Positions 1-8,827 of a DNA stretch of 64,000 nt are shown piece by piece. The DNA is from Planctomycetota bacterium (GTDB lineage: Bacteria > Planctomycetota > Phycisphaerae > Phycisphaerales > UBA5793), in the NCBI GenBank assembly GCA_013112555.1, contig JABFGK010000002.1, positions 186,001-250,000 on the forward strand, in the 5' to 3' direction. The notes under the pieces were generated by a model that was given only the letters and a program-made list of their open reading frames with translations, was not told the DNA's origin and ran no database searches. Both the position numbers and the translations under genes were made by a program. Position 1 is the stretch's first letter. Each line of letters opens with the position of its first letter.

Positions 1-254
1 CGGACAATGGTGCCGTTGCGGTCGATTTCAAAGATACCGCCGCCGTCGTATGCCTGGCTGCGACCGGCATCAGTGACCAGCAGATTGCCGTTGTCGAGCA
101 AGTCGACGTCGGCCAGTGTTTCCGAGGCGTATTGGTCAGCCAAAGCCGTGACCGACGATACCCAGCAGGTCAGGGCAATCGGCCAGACAACACAGAGAAC
201 GCGCATCGCATTCGCCGCAGGCAATGACAGGCTTCGCGGTGCTAACCAGAGCAT
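1..254 (-). CDS. Secreted beta-propeller-like protein, 5' part only
   Basis: The gene runs off the left edge of the window; only the first 84 or so codons are visible. Reading the minus strand, an ATG at 254 follows AAGGAG with 8 nt spacing, which supports this start; a second in-frame ATG lies at 206. Residues about 17-39 form a hydrophobic signal segment ending in ALAD. After it comes ADVDLLDNGNLLVTDAGRS and later GGIFEIDRNGTIV, a pattern typical of one blade of NHL, PQQ or arylsulfotransferase-like propellers. It is probably exported to the periplasm or surface. The catalytic or binding part is outside the window, so no function is assigned. Confidence 0.6.
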   Translation of the reverse strand, partial: MLWLAPRSLSLPAANAMRVLCVVWPIALTCWVSSVTALADQYASETLADVDLLDNGNLLVTDAGRSQAYDGGGIFEIDRNGTIV

Positions 255-468
255 GAGGTCCACTCCTTCAGTTCGTCCATACATAGGAGATAACACCATA
301 GCGTTGCCGACTATTGCATGACCTTGACGGCGATATCGAAGTGGCGAGCACAAGCCGCAAAAAAGGGCTGACCCGAACGAGGTGGCGACGGTACCATCCC
401 GGGTACCTGTGACGGCTGCGGTCCGGCAGGATACGACTGACACCCCACCAATCCGGAAGGATACACCG

Positions 469-924
469 ATGGAAGCACTGCAAGCACTGACCGGCAAATG
501 GGAGGGCACTACCTGCACCTGGTTCCGGCCTGGGGAACTCGGCGATGAATCACCGACCACCGGTGAGTTTACGCCGCTGCTCGACGGGCGATTCATGCGA
601 CACACCTACGAGGGGAGCATGCAGGGCAAGCCGTTGACCGGTGAGCAGACGATCACCTTCAGTTCAGGTGAAGGCAAGTACCAGATTTCATGGTTCGACA
701 GTTACCACATGAACTCCGGGCTCCTGTTCTCGGAAGGCGAGAAGACCGAGAACGGCTTTTCGGTGCTGTCGCACTACCGCATGGCACCCGATCAGCCTGC
801 CTGGGGCTGGCGAACCGAGTTTACCTTCATCGACCATGACCACGTCACGATCACAGCGTACAACGTGACCCCAGACGGCCAGGAGGCCAAGGCGGTCGAG
901 ACGGTGTATTCGCGCGTCACGTGA
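469..924 (+). CDS. DUF1579 family protein
   Basis: A 151-residue soluble protein. It matches the DUF1579 pattern: MEALQALTGKWEGTTCTWF at the start, then a stretch about making the target visible (FTPLLDGRFMRHTYEGSMQG), and a C-terminal FTFIDHDHVTITAYN. Such proteins form a small lipocalin-like beta barrel and have no proven function. The ATG at 469 is chosen because GGAAGG lies 8 nt upstream; the frame is open further upstream to 382 but without family similarity. It is a single gene, with a minus-strand neighbour on each side. No signal peptide is seen. Family assignment is from memory of the motif pattern. Confidence 0.75.
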   Translation: MEALQALTGKWEGTTCTWFRPGELGDESPTTGEFTPLLDGRFMRHTYEGSMQGKPLTGEQTITFSSGEGKYQISWFDSYHMNSGLLFSEGEKTENGFSVLSHYRMAPDQPAWGWRTEFTFIDHDHVTITAYNVTPDGQEAKAVETVYSRVT

Positions 925-977
925 GACTTATGATGATGATCGGTGAGTCGGGTTCCGTCGGTCGCTCGGCCGGGGGG

Positions 978-1295
978 CTATGAGCGTTCGAGGACGACGT
1001 CGTACCCGCAGGGCTGGCTGCTGACGATTGCGTCGAGCCGGCCTCGTGAATGGGCTTTCTTGAACGCGTCGCTGCGGGTCCAGGTGAAGAAGGCGTCGGC
1101 CGATTCCCATTCGGTCATTGAGATGTATTCATCGGTCTCGCCCGGGCCGTCCTTGCTCATGGACCAGGATTGCATGAGCATGCGAAAGCGGACAAAGCCC
1201 GGCTGCTCTTCGAGGCCGCTGGACTGTGAGAACCGCTCGACGAGCTCGGCTCCTTCACCTTTGCGGACACAGATACGATTCATGGCGATAAACAT
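978..1295 (-). CDS. Antibiotic biosynthesis monooxygenase (ABM) domain protein
   Basis: A 105-residue single-domain protein of the ABM / IsdG-like dimeric ferredoxin-fold family. Visible family marks are MFIAMNRICVRKGEGAELVE at the N terminus, the central GFVRFRML strand and the W-E-S-x-D-A-F-x-x-W stretch (WESADAFFTWTRSDAFKKAH). Members act as small monooxygenases or heme-degrading enzymes, but substrates vary and cannot be read here. The ATG at 1295 is preferred over the longer frame (to 1388) because AAGGA lies about 10 nt upstream and homology begins there. Confidence 0.8.
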   Translation of the reverse strand: MFIAMNRICVRKGEGAELVERFSQSSGLEEQPGFVRFRMLMQSWSMSKDGPGETDEYISMTEWESADAFFTWTRSDAFKKAHSRGRLDAIVSSQPCGYDVVLERS

Positions 1296-1441
1296 GGGAA
1301 GGCTGTCCTTCTGATGGATCGGCGTGCACAGAGACATCACCCGGGTACGAGTTGGGTGATTGTATCTGAGTACGGCAGCAGCCCGCATCGGTTCGTGAGA
1401 TTCACGACCGCCTCCTGCCGCACGGTGACCAGCATGCCTGA

Positions 1442-1918
1442 TTATTGATCATCCGGCTCGGCAGCGGAGTCTGTTTTGCCGTCCTGCGTGCCGTCACGCT
1501 CAACGGCTGATGCCTGAGCCTGCTGCTGCTGTTGTTGCTGTGCCTGCTGCTGCTGGAGGGCCTGTTGGCGCGCTGTGATCGCCTGCAGCTGGGCAACCCG
1601 GGCACGGCCGGCCATCACGAGGGCCATGCCCACTCCGCCACTTGCCAACAGCAGGATGCCGGCCACGACACCGGCGATCACCATGCGGTGCTTTCTCGGT
1701 GCATCCGTGACAGGCGGCCGAATCCCGTGGTTCGCAAACTCGGCCCCGCATTCCGGGCATCGAGTCGCTTGCCCGATTGTCTCGACCAGGTTGTAATCGC
1801 AACGATAGCACGTCGGATACGGCTGACCGGCGGGCTTGCGGCGCATCACCAGCATGGTCGCAATTCCGGCCACGATGGCACAGATGAGTATGAATAACGG
1901 CACAATAGCGATCATCAT
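1442..1918 (-). CDS. Two-TM membrane protein with zinc ribbon and poly-Gln tail
   Basis: A 158-residue protein. Residues 3-25 form a first transmembrane helix; then comes a zinc ribbon with C-x2-C (CYRC, about 37-40) and CPECG (about 54-58); residues about 79-104 form a second helix; the C terminus is a helical, glutamine-rich stretch (about 114-138, with two runs of Q) and an acidic tail. The TM-ribbon-TM plan is common in Phycisphaerae proteins with short ribbon domains; no enzyme motif is present. The same plan returns in the gene at 30587-31339. The CAG/CTG-rich repeats coding for the glutamines could vary in length. Function unknown. Confidence 0.65.
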   Translation of the reverse strand: MMIAIVPLFILICAIVAGIATMLVMRRKPAGQPYPTCYRCDYNLVETIGQATRCPECGAEFANHGIRPPVTDAPRKHRMVIAGVVAGILLLASGGVGMALVMAGRARVAQLQAITARQQALQQQQAQQQQQQQAQASAVERDGTQDGKTDSAAEPDDQ

Positions 1919-1991
1919 ACGGTTCCTGCCTGTCTATCAGCCCCCGTGTACGATACCCGTAGATACTGCCGTCCCGCGTCCTGGCACCGGA

Positions 1992-3806
1992 CTATCTCCG
2001 GCTGCTCTCCCTTTTCCCTGCCAGCCAATCATGAAGTTTGCCGGCCGCCCAGGTGTTGATGCATGACTCGGGCTCCAGCCACGCTCGCCGGGCCGTCAGA
2101 ATTCCATATTCGATATTCTCGAAGTGCCCGTCGGAATGGGCGTCGGTGTCGATGGCGATCAGGCACCCGAAATCCTGCACAGCGGCCCGGACGTGGGTGT
2201 CACGCAGATCGAGTCGCTTCCAACTCGAGTTGATTTCCAGGGCAGTCCCGTGCTCGGCTGCGGCCGCGAACAGTTCATTCAGATCCGGATCGAGCCCGGC
2301 CCGGCCGTTGATGATGCGCCCGGTCGGGTGCCCGAGGATGTGTACACGGGGATGGGTGACGGCTGCGAGCAAGCGCCTGGTCGCGGCAGCCCGGTCCTGC
2401 CGCAACGACACATGCGGCGAGGCCACCACGACATCGAGTTCGGCCAGCAGATCGTCATCATAATCAAGCCGGCCGTCCGGATGGATGTCCACTTCAGAGC
2501 CGGCCAGGATCGTGATGCCCTCGGTTTTCTCATTCAGTGCGCGGACGCGCTTGATGTGTCGTCGGAGTCGTTTCGGGTCCAGCCCGTTGGCGATCACTGA
2601 CGAGACCGAATGGTCCGTGACTGCCAGCGTGTGATAGCCTCGTTTCTGTGCGCTGGCGACAAGTTCCTCAAGCGACTGTTTGCCGTCAGAGGCATCGGTA
2701 TGTGCATGGAGTTCTGCCTTGATATCGCCACGTGTGATCAGGTGCGGGACCCCCATCCCTTCCGCACAGGCCTTAACCTCGCCCCGGTCCTCGCGCATCT
2801 CCGGCGGGATCCACTCGAGCCCGAGTGCAGCAAAGACGTCCTGCTCTGTTTGAGCGGCCGTGGGCTTGATCCCGGCATCCTGCGGGCGTTCGTCCGTCGT
2901 GGTGAACAGGCCATACTCGTTGAGCCTCATGCCGTTGCCGATGGCCACTTCACGCAGGCGCACATTGTGGTCCTTCGAACCGGTGAAATACATCAGCGCT
3001 GCGCCGAATGCCTCTTGGGGCACAATGCGCAAGTCGGCCTGCATGGTGGCATGCTCAAACCGAATGCGGATCGAGCACTTCGTCTCGCCGCGTGCCAGCA
3101 CCTGGACGGCCCGCGACTGGGTACAGAACGCTTCGCGCACAGCCTCGGGATCCGTACAGGCAACGAGAATGTCAATGTCGCCGATCGTCTCGCAGCCGCG
3201 TCGCAGACTCCCGGCGTATTCGGCCCGCGTAACACCGGATACGGATTTCAAATGCTCGACAAGGGCCAGCGCGATCGGGCGGGCAATCCCGAGCGGGGTG
3301 CGGCCGGCTGACTCCTCGGCAAACGTGATCGCCTGCCGAATGTTGTCGATGGTCTTCTTGCCCATGCGCGGGAGGGCAGCCAGTTCCTCGCTGTCGAGTT
3401 TGCCCTTCAGGTCAGCAACGCAGGTGATGCTGAGTTGTTCCCACATCAGGCGCACGGTCTTCGGGCCGAGGCCGGGAATCTCAAGCACGTCGAACAATCC
3501 GGCCGGTACTTGCTCCATGAGTTCGGTGTGCTCGGCAATCGTGCCGGTGTCGACATACTCGATGATCTTCTCGGCCGATCCCTTGCCGATCCCGTCGATG
3601 GCCTTCAGAACCGCCAGCGGCTTGGTATCCTCCTCTCGCGCGCGAGCGATGACATTGGCTATCTGGTCCGCCTGATCGCGGATCACCCGGGCCACGCGCG
3701 CCGAGGCATTGACGCGAAATGCATTCTTACCGAGCAGGTCGAGGGCCGCTGCCATCTGCTCGAACAGCCGGGCCAGCTGTGAATTGGTACGATCTGTTTC
3801 CGTCAT
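1992..3806 (-). CDS. polX: DNA polymerase/3'-5' exonuclease PolX
   Basis: About 604 residues, the usual bacterial PolX length of 570-600. Order of domains: helix-hairpin-helix DNA-binding region (about 1-150, with IDGIGKGSAEKI and IPGLGPKTV), family X nucleotidyltransferase (GSLRRGCETIGDIDILV at about 199-215, with the DID metal ligands), and a C-terminal PHP phosphoesterase (ELHAHTDASDGKQSLEEL from about 365, AVTDHS, and a late DTDAHSDG). It fills short gaps in base-excision repair, and the PHP domain gives 3'-5' exonuclease activity. The start is set at the ATG at 3806 (MTETDR); an ATG at 3824 is possible and neither has a clear ribosome site. Confidence 0.93.
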   Translation of the reverse strand: MTETDRTNSQLARLFEQMAAALDLLGKNAFRVNASARVARVIRDQADQIANVIARAREEDTKPLAVLKAIDGIGKGSAEKIIEYVDTGTIAEHTELMEQVPAGLFDVLEIPGLGPKTVRLMWEQLSITCVADLKGKLDSEELAALPRMGKKTIDNIRQAITFAEESAGRTPLGIARPIALALVEHLKSVSGVTRAEYAGSLRRGCETIGDIDILVACTDPEAVREAFCTQSRAVQVLARGETKCSIRIRFEHATMQADLRIVPQEAFGAALMYFTGSKDHNVRLREVAIGNGMRLNEYGLFTTTDERPQDAGIKPTAAQTEQDVFAALGLEWIPPEMREDRGEVKACAEGMGVPHLITRGDIKAELHAHTDASDGKQSLEELVASAQKRGYHTLAVTDHSVSSVIANGLDPKRLRRHIKRVRALNEKTEGITILAGSEVDIHPDGRLDYDDDLLAELDVVVASPHVSLRQDRAAATRRLLAAVTHPRVHILGHPTGRIINGRAGLDPDLNELFAAAAEHGTALEINSSWKRLDLRDTHVRAAVQDFGCLIAIDTDAHSDGHFENIEYGILTARRAWLEPESCINTWAAGKLHDWLAGKRESSRR

Positions 3807-3930
3807 AGCATCTGATTGTATCACCGACCGGCCGGCATCAAAGGTGGCCGTGCAGGGGCGATACCAGACCGGTCAATCTGCTATGATCGTCCATCATCAT
3901 CATGATAATCCGCGTCACAGGAGGCTCATT

Positions 3931-4737
3931 GTGACTGAATGGCTGACAACCGAGAACCTGATTGCGCTGGTCACCCTGACCGGCCTCGAGGTGGTCCTGG
4001 GCATTGACAACATCATCTTCATTGCCATCCTGACCGACCGCCTGCCGGAGCACCTGCAGAAGCGAGCCCGACAACTCGGTCTGCTGCTGGCCATGGTGAT
4101 GCGCATTGTGCTGCTGTTTGCCATCAAGTGGGTCATGGGGCTGACCACCACGCTGTTTACCGTCTTCGACCATGACGTGACCGGGAAGGACATGATTCTG
4201 GTTCTGGGTGGTCTTTTCCTCATTGGCAAAGCAACCATCGAGATTCACGAGAAACTTGAGGAAGTCAGTGAGGACGACATCCTGCCGGATCAGAATGACG
4301 TGCCGAGTGCAGGAGTCTCGCTGTGGGGCGTCATGATTCAGATCATGCTGCTTGACATGGTGTTCTCACTCGACTCCGTGATCACAGCCGTCGGCATGGC
4401 GCGCAGTATTGCCATCATGGTGATTGCCGTCATGCTGGCCGTCGGCATGATGATGATCTTTGCCGATGCCATTGCCGAGTTCGTCAAGCGGAACCCGACA
4501 CTCAAGATGCTGGCACTTGCATTCCTGATCCTCATTGGCGTCGTGCTCGTTGTCGAAGGGGCGCACATCGAGATTGCCGACGGGCAGGAAGTCAGGGAAA
4601 TCGGCATCAACAAGGGATACGTGTATTTCGCCATGGCATTCTCGCTCGCCGTCGAACTGCTGAACCTGAAAGTGATCAAAGGGATGATCCGGCAGCGGCG
4701 GAAACGAGCAGCAGCCCGGCGCAACGGGGCCGATTGA
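3931..4737 (+). CDS. TerC family integral membrane protein
   Basis: A 268-residue multi-pass membrane protein of the TerC/YkoY family. Visible marks are the N-terminal GLEVVLGIDNIIFIAIL (about 15-31), with the conserved acidic residues of the first helices, the second half-repeat LLDMVFSLDSVITAVGMA, and the closing FAMAFSLAVELLNL. Members export metal ions such as manganese or calcium and help load exported metalloenzymes. The GTG at 3931 is chosen because AGGAGG at 3919-3924 sits 6 nt upstream. The stop codon overlaps the next ATG by one base (TGATG), so it is translationally coupled to the M28 peptidase gene. Confidence 0.93.
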   Translation: MTEWLTTENLIALVTLTGLEVVLGIDNIIFIAILTDRLPEHLQKRARQLGLLLAMVMRIVLLFAIKWVMGLTTTLFTVFDHDVTGKDMILVLGGLFLIGKATIEIHEKLEEVSEDDILPDQNDVPSAGVSLWGVMIQIMLLDMVFSLDSVITAVGMARSIAIMVIAVMLAVGMMMIFADAIAEFVKRNPTLKMLALAFLILIGVVLVVEGAHIEIADGQEVREIGINKGYVYFAMAFSLAVELLNLKVIKGMIRQRRKRAAARRNGAD

Positions 4738-5822
4738 TGACGAGCCCGGCGGCAGTCCGATCAAGAAGGCGACGGCGACGACTCCGATTCGCCTCACGGG
4801 GAGCGTTCAAGCGTCTGTCTTTCCTGGCCGTGTTCCTGGCCGCTGCGTTAACGATCGGATGGGTTTTCATGATCCGAATGCCGGGCTCTTCGCACACCGG
4901 CCCGCTGCCGCCGCTCACAGCCCATCAGCAACAGGTCCGCGATGAGCTCGAGCGTGATGTGCGGCTGCTGTCGGAGACGATCGGGCCGCGCCACGTCTTC
5001 GAGTATGACGCGCTGGTCAGCGCAGCCGAGTTCATCGAACGGTCATTGTCGGATGCCGGTTACACGCCTGCACGCCAGGAGTACGAGGTCAACAACCGGG
5101 TGGTCTGGAATATCGAAGCGGCCCTGACCGGCACCGGCACGCCGGACGTCGCCTCGGAGATCGTCGTCATCGGCGCGCACTACGACTCCGTGCAGATCGG
5201 GATCGGAGACGACTGCCCCGGCGCCAACGACAACGGCACGGGCGTGGCAGCCGTGCTGGCTCTGGCACGCCACTTCGCCGAACACCCGCCGCTGCAGCGC
5301 ACGATTCGTTTCGTCCTGTTTGTGAATGAGGAGCCGCCGTATTTCCAGACGAGCGACATGGGCAGCCTCGTGTATGCCCGAGCCTGTGCACAACGAAACG
5401 AGCGGATCGCGTCCATGCTGAGCCTCGAAACGATGGGCTACTACACCGATGAGCCGAAGAGTCAGCAGTACCCGGCCCCGTTCGGGATGCTCTATCCGAA
5501 CACGGGAAACTTCATCACATTTGTCGGCGACATCGGAGCCGGATCGCTCGTGCGCCAGGCCATCGGTGTCTTTCGAGAACACGCCCAGTTCCCGTCCGAG
5601 GGTGGGGCGCTGCCGTCGTTTCTTCCCGGAGTCGGCTGGTCGGACCACTGGTCGTTTCGGCAACAGGGGTACCCGGCGATCATGATCACAGACACAGCCC
5701 CGAACCGGTATCCGTACTACCACACGGAAAACGACCTAGCCGACCATCTCGACTTCGATCGGTTGGCGCACGTTGTGACCGGGTTGGAACCCGTAGTGGT
5801 GAGCCTGGCAACCAGCAGGTAG
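4737..5822 (+). CDS. Membrane-anchored M28 family metallopeptidase
   Basis: A 361-residue protein. An arginine-rich N terminus (8-18) is followed by one transmembrane anchor (about 27-46), so the catalytic part lies in the periplasm. The M28 zinc-site motifs are present: GAHYDSV (146-152), GANDNGTG (162-169), NEEPP (about 197), SLETMGYY (about 229) and the final HTENDLADHLD. The family has two co-catalytic zinc ions and removes N-terminal residues from peptides; glutaminyl cyclases share the fold. The start overlaps the terC stop as TGATG. Coupling with a metal exporter of the TerC family fits a role in supplying metal to an exported metalloenzyme; that link is inference. Confidence 0.88.
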   Translation: MTSPAAVRSRRRRRRLRFASRGAFKRLSFLAVFLAAALTIGWVFMIRMPGSSHTGPLPPLTAHQQQVRDELERDVRLLSETIGPRHVFEYDALVSAAEFIERSLSDAGYTPARQEYEVNNRVVWNIEAALTGTGTPDVASEIVVIGAHYDSVQIGIGDDCPGANDNGTGVAAVLALARHFAEHPPLQRTIRFVLFVNEEPPYFQTSDMGSLVYARACAQRNERIASMLSLETMGYYTDEPKSQQYPAPFGMLYPNTGNFITFVGDIGAGSLVRQAIGVFREHAQFPSEGGALPSFLPGVGWSDHWSFRQQGYPAIMITDTAPNRYPYYHTENDLADHLDFDRLAHVVTGLEPVVVSLATSR

Positions 5823-5836
5823 TGCGCGAGTGCGCC

Positions 5837-6331
5837 TTACTTGGACGGTCTGGACTTCTCGCCGGACGTGACATCGGCAGCCAGATCGCCCAGCGACACG
5901 GGATCGAGGGTCATGGAATCACTTGTCCACCACAGCCCGCCGCCGTTGCCGGTCTCGTCCGGGCGGGCCACAGTGACACCGCTCAGTTCGAGCCACATGA
6001 CATTGCGCCCGGTATCGACCCGGATGCGGGCACGGGAGGCAAACAGCACCTGGTCGCCCCCGCTGACACGCACCTCGAACAGTTCGCTCGTCAGTGGGTC
6101 AAACCGCTCGGCACTGACGTGGCGCCCGTTGTAGTCGAATCCCCCAACCATCGCTTTGGCCAGGCTGGCAGCCACTTCTGATACCGTCTTGGGCGAATCG
6201 GCATCGGACCCGCATCCGGCACAGAATACGAGCGTCAGGCACACGAGGGCTGGGACCACAGCCAGGCACCGTGTGAGAAATGCACGGCAGCCACCACATC
6301 CATGCATGAGAGTGAATCGGCAACGTTGCAT
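5837..6331 (-). CDS. Putative lipoprotein, hypothetical
   Basis: A 164-residue protein with a hydrophobic signal segment at about 20-39 followed by CAGCGSD, a likely though not ideal lipobox (the -3 residue is Cys). The mature part begins with a short helix (KTVSEVAASLAKAM) and continues as a beta-rich domain. I do not recognise the family. It is convergent with the M28 gene, 14 nt apart. The start is uncertain: ATG at 6331 or ATG at 6307, and neither has a clear Shine-Dalgarno site. Confidence 0.55.
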   Translation of the reverse strand: MQRCRFTLMHGCGGCRAFLTRCLAVVPALVCLTLVFCAGCGSDADSPKTVSEVAASLAKAMVGGFDYNGRHVSAERFDPLTSELFEVRVSGGDQVLFASRARIRVDTGRNVMWLELSGVTVARPDETGNGGGLWWTSDSMTLDPVSLGDLAADVTSGEKSRPSK

Positions 6332-6554
6332 GTGCCATATATCGGTCGTGTTTCATCCGGTATTCAGAGACTGTAAGAGAACACAGCAGAATGTGCCTGC
6401 AGAGGGCGTCCGGCGCGAACGTGCTCGGCACAACCGTTCCAACTTGGTGGATTGACGTGCTTATCGGGCGAGATCGGCGCACATGACGGGCCCACATCGT
6501 GAAAAAAACTTGTTGCTGCAGGAGCGTGCCTTTGATCGCCAGACCCAATCTCAC

Positions 6555-6563
6555 TGGTATTAT
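6555..6563 (+). promoter_or_regulatory. Extended -10 promoter for the RNA before rpiA
   Basis: TGGTATTAT is a TGn-type extended -10 element with a TATTAT hexamer at 6558-6563. A TTGATC lies at 6532-6537, but the 20-nt spacing is long, so the extended element would carry recognition. It would place the transcription start near 6568-6570, just before the hairpin series described for the RNA candidate. This is a consensus match by eye only. Confidence 0.4.
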
Positions 6564-6567
6564 TCTG

Positions 6568-6782
6568 ATGTATCCTGGAAGACAGGATCTGTCGAGGTAC
6601 TTCGTCAGGCGACAGGCATACCCTGAAGTATTGTGTGCCGCACCGGCGAGGAACGGTTGGTCACGCTGCTGAGAACTTGGGAACGTCACGCTCCGACCGT
6701 TCTCGATACTCGCACACACTCGATCAGCCAGCAGGCGCGCGGCCGGTGTCACAGCATGTGCAGGGCCGCGCGTTGTTTTTTG
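6568..6782 (+). ncRNA. Candidate structured RNA: small RNA or rpiA leader
   Basis: About 215 nt with no open frame of protein-like composition, bounded by an extended -10 promoter and an intrinsic terminator. Helices seen directly: P1 ATCCTG/CAGGAT (6572-6577 with 6583-6588); P2 CTGTCG/CGACAG (6589-6594 with 6610-6615); P3 TACTTC/GAAGTA (6598-6603 with 6625-6630); P4 of 10 pairs, GAACGGTTGG/CCGACCGTTC (6651-6660 with 6693-6702, one G-U). P2 and P3 interleave, giving an H-type pseudoknot. It does not match 6S, SRP, RNase P or tmRNA as I know them. It could be a free small RNA or a riboswitch-like leader controlling rpiA 70 nt downstream. Confidence 0.45.
6736..6781 (+). terminator. Intrinsic terminator upstream of rpiA
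   Basis: A 9-pair GC stem (CGCGCGGCC at 6736-6744 with GGCCGCGCG at 6764-6772), a 19-nt loop and the run TTGTTTTTT at 6773-6781. It points in the plus direction although no protein gene on the plus strand lies between 5822 and here, so it must end either a small RNA or a leader transcript of rpiA. Confidence 0.7.
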
Positions 6783-6852
6783 CAGCACCGACACGGCACG
6801 ACCGGAATGCGATCGAGTCAGACGATTCACACGTATCACAGGACTGAGAGCA

Positions 6853-7619
6853 ATGACGGACGCAACACCGCCGACCGAGGCACGACTCGCTGATGCACAG
6901 GTCCGCAACGACGCGCTGGCCATGGCAGCCGTCCAAGACGTGACGCATGGGATGATGGTCGGGCTCGGCACCGGACGAGCGGCGTCACGAGGCATTCAGG
7001 CACTGGCGGCCAGGGTGCGCGACGGCGAGCTCGAACGCATTGTCACCGTGGCCACCAGCATTCGATCGGCTGAGTTGGCACGGTCACTTGGGCTGTCCGT
7101 GGTGCCGATGTCCGATGTCACCCGTGTTGACCTGCTGTTCGACGGGGCGGACGAAGTGGACCCGAACCTGTGCATGACCAAAGGCGCCGGGGGGGCCATG
7201 ACGCGCGAAAAGATCGTGGCCGAGGCGGCCGATCACTGCATCTACCTCATCGATGAATCGAAACTCGTGGATCACCTCGGGACACGTTTTCCGCTCCCGG
7301 TCGAGCTGCTGCACTTCGGGGTGCAGGCGGTCATGGCCCGACTGCGCGCCGTCGGCCTCAACCCCTGTGTCCGGCCGGCCGCCGCTGCCGACGATGAATC
7401 GGCACAGCCCCCCACTACCTGACGGACGAAGGGAATCTCGTGCTCGACTGCGCCTACCCGGATGTCGCTGCCCCGGGATCGCTCACGCTCAAGGATCTGT
7501 CCAATGCGATCGACCTGATCCCCGGCGTGGTCGGCCACGGTCTGTTTGTGGAGCAGGCTGATGTCGTGATCATCGAGAATGCACAGCGCACTGAACTGAC
7601 GATTCGCACACGGTCCTGA
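6853..7619 (+). CDS. rpiA: Ribose-5-phosphate isomerase A, frame broken at a C6 run
   Basis: Interconverts ribose 5-phosphate and ribulose 5-phosphate in the pentose phosphate pathway. The first frame (6853-7422) has GLGTGRAAS (37-45), FDGADEVDPNL (96-106), KGAGGAMTREKI (110-121) and DESKL (134-138), all active-site regions of RpiA. It then stops at 7422, but the missing C terminus follows in the -1 frame from CAC at 7413: HYLTDEGNLVLDC, then PGVVGHGLFVEQAD, stop at 7617-7619. The switch must fall between a TGA near 7396 and 7422, where six C residues lie (7408-7413). A one-base sequencing or assembly deletion is the simplest reading; a real mutation or -1 slippage on CCC CCC are alternatives. 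The joined product of about 255 residues is somewhat longer than usual. Confidence 0.88.
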
Positions 7620-7633
7620 TCAGGCGACCATCG

Positions 7634-8557
7634 TTATGGCAATCCCTGGGCGGCACAACGGGCATTGAACATGCGCCCGGGCAATGACCGGCCTTCACCG
7701 GCCAGGTGCGCGGCGATGACTCGGCCCGCCTCAATGAGTTGATCAAAGTCGATCCCGGTGTCGATCCCCATCCGATGCAGACAGTACACGACGTCCTCGG
7801 TGGCAATGTTGCCGGCCGCTCCGGGTGCATACGGGCAGCCGCCCAACCCGCCGACGGAGCAGTCGAAACGGGCCACACCGAGTTCCATGGCGCGCACAAT
7901 GCATGCCAACCCCGTGCCGCGCGTGTCGTGCATATGCAGCGTCGTCGCGGCAGGCTCGACCACAGTGCCGACGGCATCATACAGGCGGTCGATATCGGAT
8001 GGGACGGCCACCCCGATCGTGTCGCCAAGATCAATCTCATCAACCCCGGCATCCACGAGGTGCCGACTAACCTCGGCCACCTGCTGCGGGTCCACCGGCC
8101 CTTCATACGGGCAGGCAATCGCGCACGAGATGTAGCCGCGAATCTGCTTGCCGGCCTTCTTCGCTTCGGCAATCACCGGGACAAAACGAACGATCGACTC
8201 GTCAATCGTGGCATTGACGTTTCGGCGGTTGAATGTCTCCGAGGCAGCGGTAAACACCGAGATCTTCTCGACCTCAGCCTGGAGTGCGCCTTCAAGACCC
8301 TGCATGTTCGGCACGAGCACGCTGTACACGATGCCGGGCACACGCTTGATTCGAGCCAGCAGGTCGGCGGCGTCAGCCAATTGCGGGACCCACTTGGGAG
8401 AGACGAAGCTCGAAACCTCGATCTCGGCCGGACGGGACGCCGACAGCGCATCAACCAGCCGAACCTTGACGTCCGTCGGGATGGTGCCCGGCTGGTTCTG
8501 CAGCCCGTCTCGTGGGCCGACTTCGGTGATTCGAACTGTTGACGGAATCGTACTCAT
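7634..8557 (-). CDS. mvaB: Hydroxymethylglutaryl-CoA lyase
   Basis: A 307-residue TIM-barrel enzyme of the DRE-TIM metallolyase group that cleaves HMG-CoA to acetyl-CoA and acetoacetate, as in leucine breakdown. Seen directly: EVGPRDGLQNQ at 12-22 (metal and substrate binding), the metal ligand pair HMHD at 208-211, and the lyase signature SVGGLGGCPYAPGAAGN at 234-250 with its catalytic loop cysteine at 241. Length matches the family. No other leucine-degradation gene is adjacent; it converges with rpiA. The start ATG at 8557 has only a weak AACAGG upstream. Confidence 0.93.
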   Translation of the reverse strand: MSTIPSTVRITEVGPRDGLQNQPGTIPTDVKVRLVDALSASRPAEIEVSSFVSPKWVPQLADAADLLARIKRVPGIVYSVLVPNMQGLEGALQAEVEKISVFTAASETFNRRNVNATIDESIVRFVPVIAEAKKAGKQIRGYISCAIACPYEGPVDPQQVAEVSRHLVDAGVDEIDLGDTIGVAVPSDIDRLYDAVGTVVEPAATTLHMHDTRGTGLACIVRAMELGVARFDCSVGGLGGCPYAPGAAGNIATEDVVYCLHRMGIDTGIDFDQLIEAGRVIAAHLAGEGRSLPGRMFNARCAAQGLP

Positions 8558-8827
8558 GCCTGTTCAAAGCCTGCGGTGGCACCTCTCGTCGCTGAGCATA
8601 GACGAATCGTGATTGCCGAGCCGCTTTCCTTGTATTGAATCGTCAATTCACCCCGACGACTGGACGATGAGAGGTCTGGTATGGTGATGGATCAGGAAAG
8701 CCCTCGCAAACAGGGGATACCTGCACATTATCTGCCGGAATTCAGTATAACCGCATACCAGGTATCGCCTTGCGACTGAGTCAGAATTACAGACCCTGCG
8801 TGCAATCCAATCGAAAGTGACTGTCTC

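Noticed and set aside
6099..6995. Open frame of 298 codons on the minus strand across the rpiA leader
   Set aside because: It overlaps the RNA candidate, the terminator and the rpiA start; composition is not protein-like.
7408..7413. Programmed -1 frameshift in rpiA as a firm call
   Set aside because: A single-base homopolymer error explains the data as well, and no downstream stimulatory structure was established.
7706..8542. Open frame of 278 codons on the plus strand
   Set aside because: Antisense to HMG-CoA lyase.
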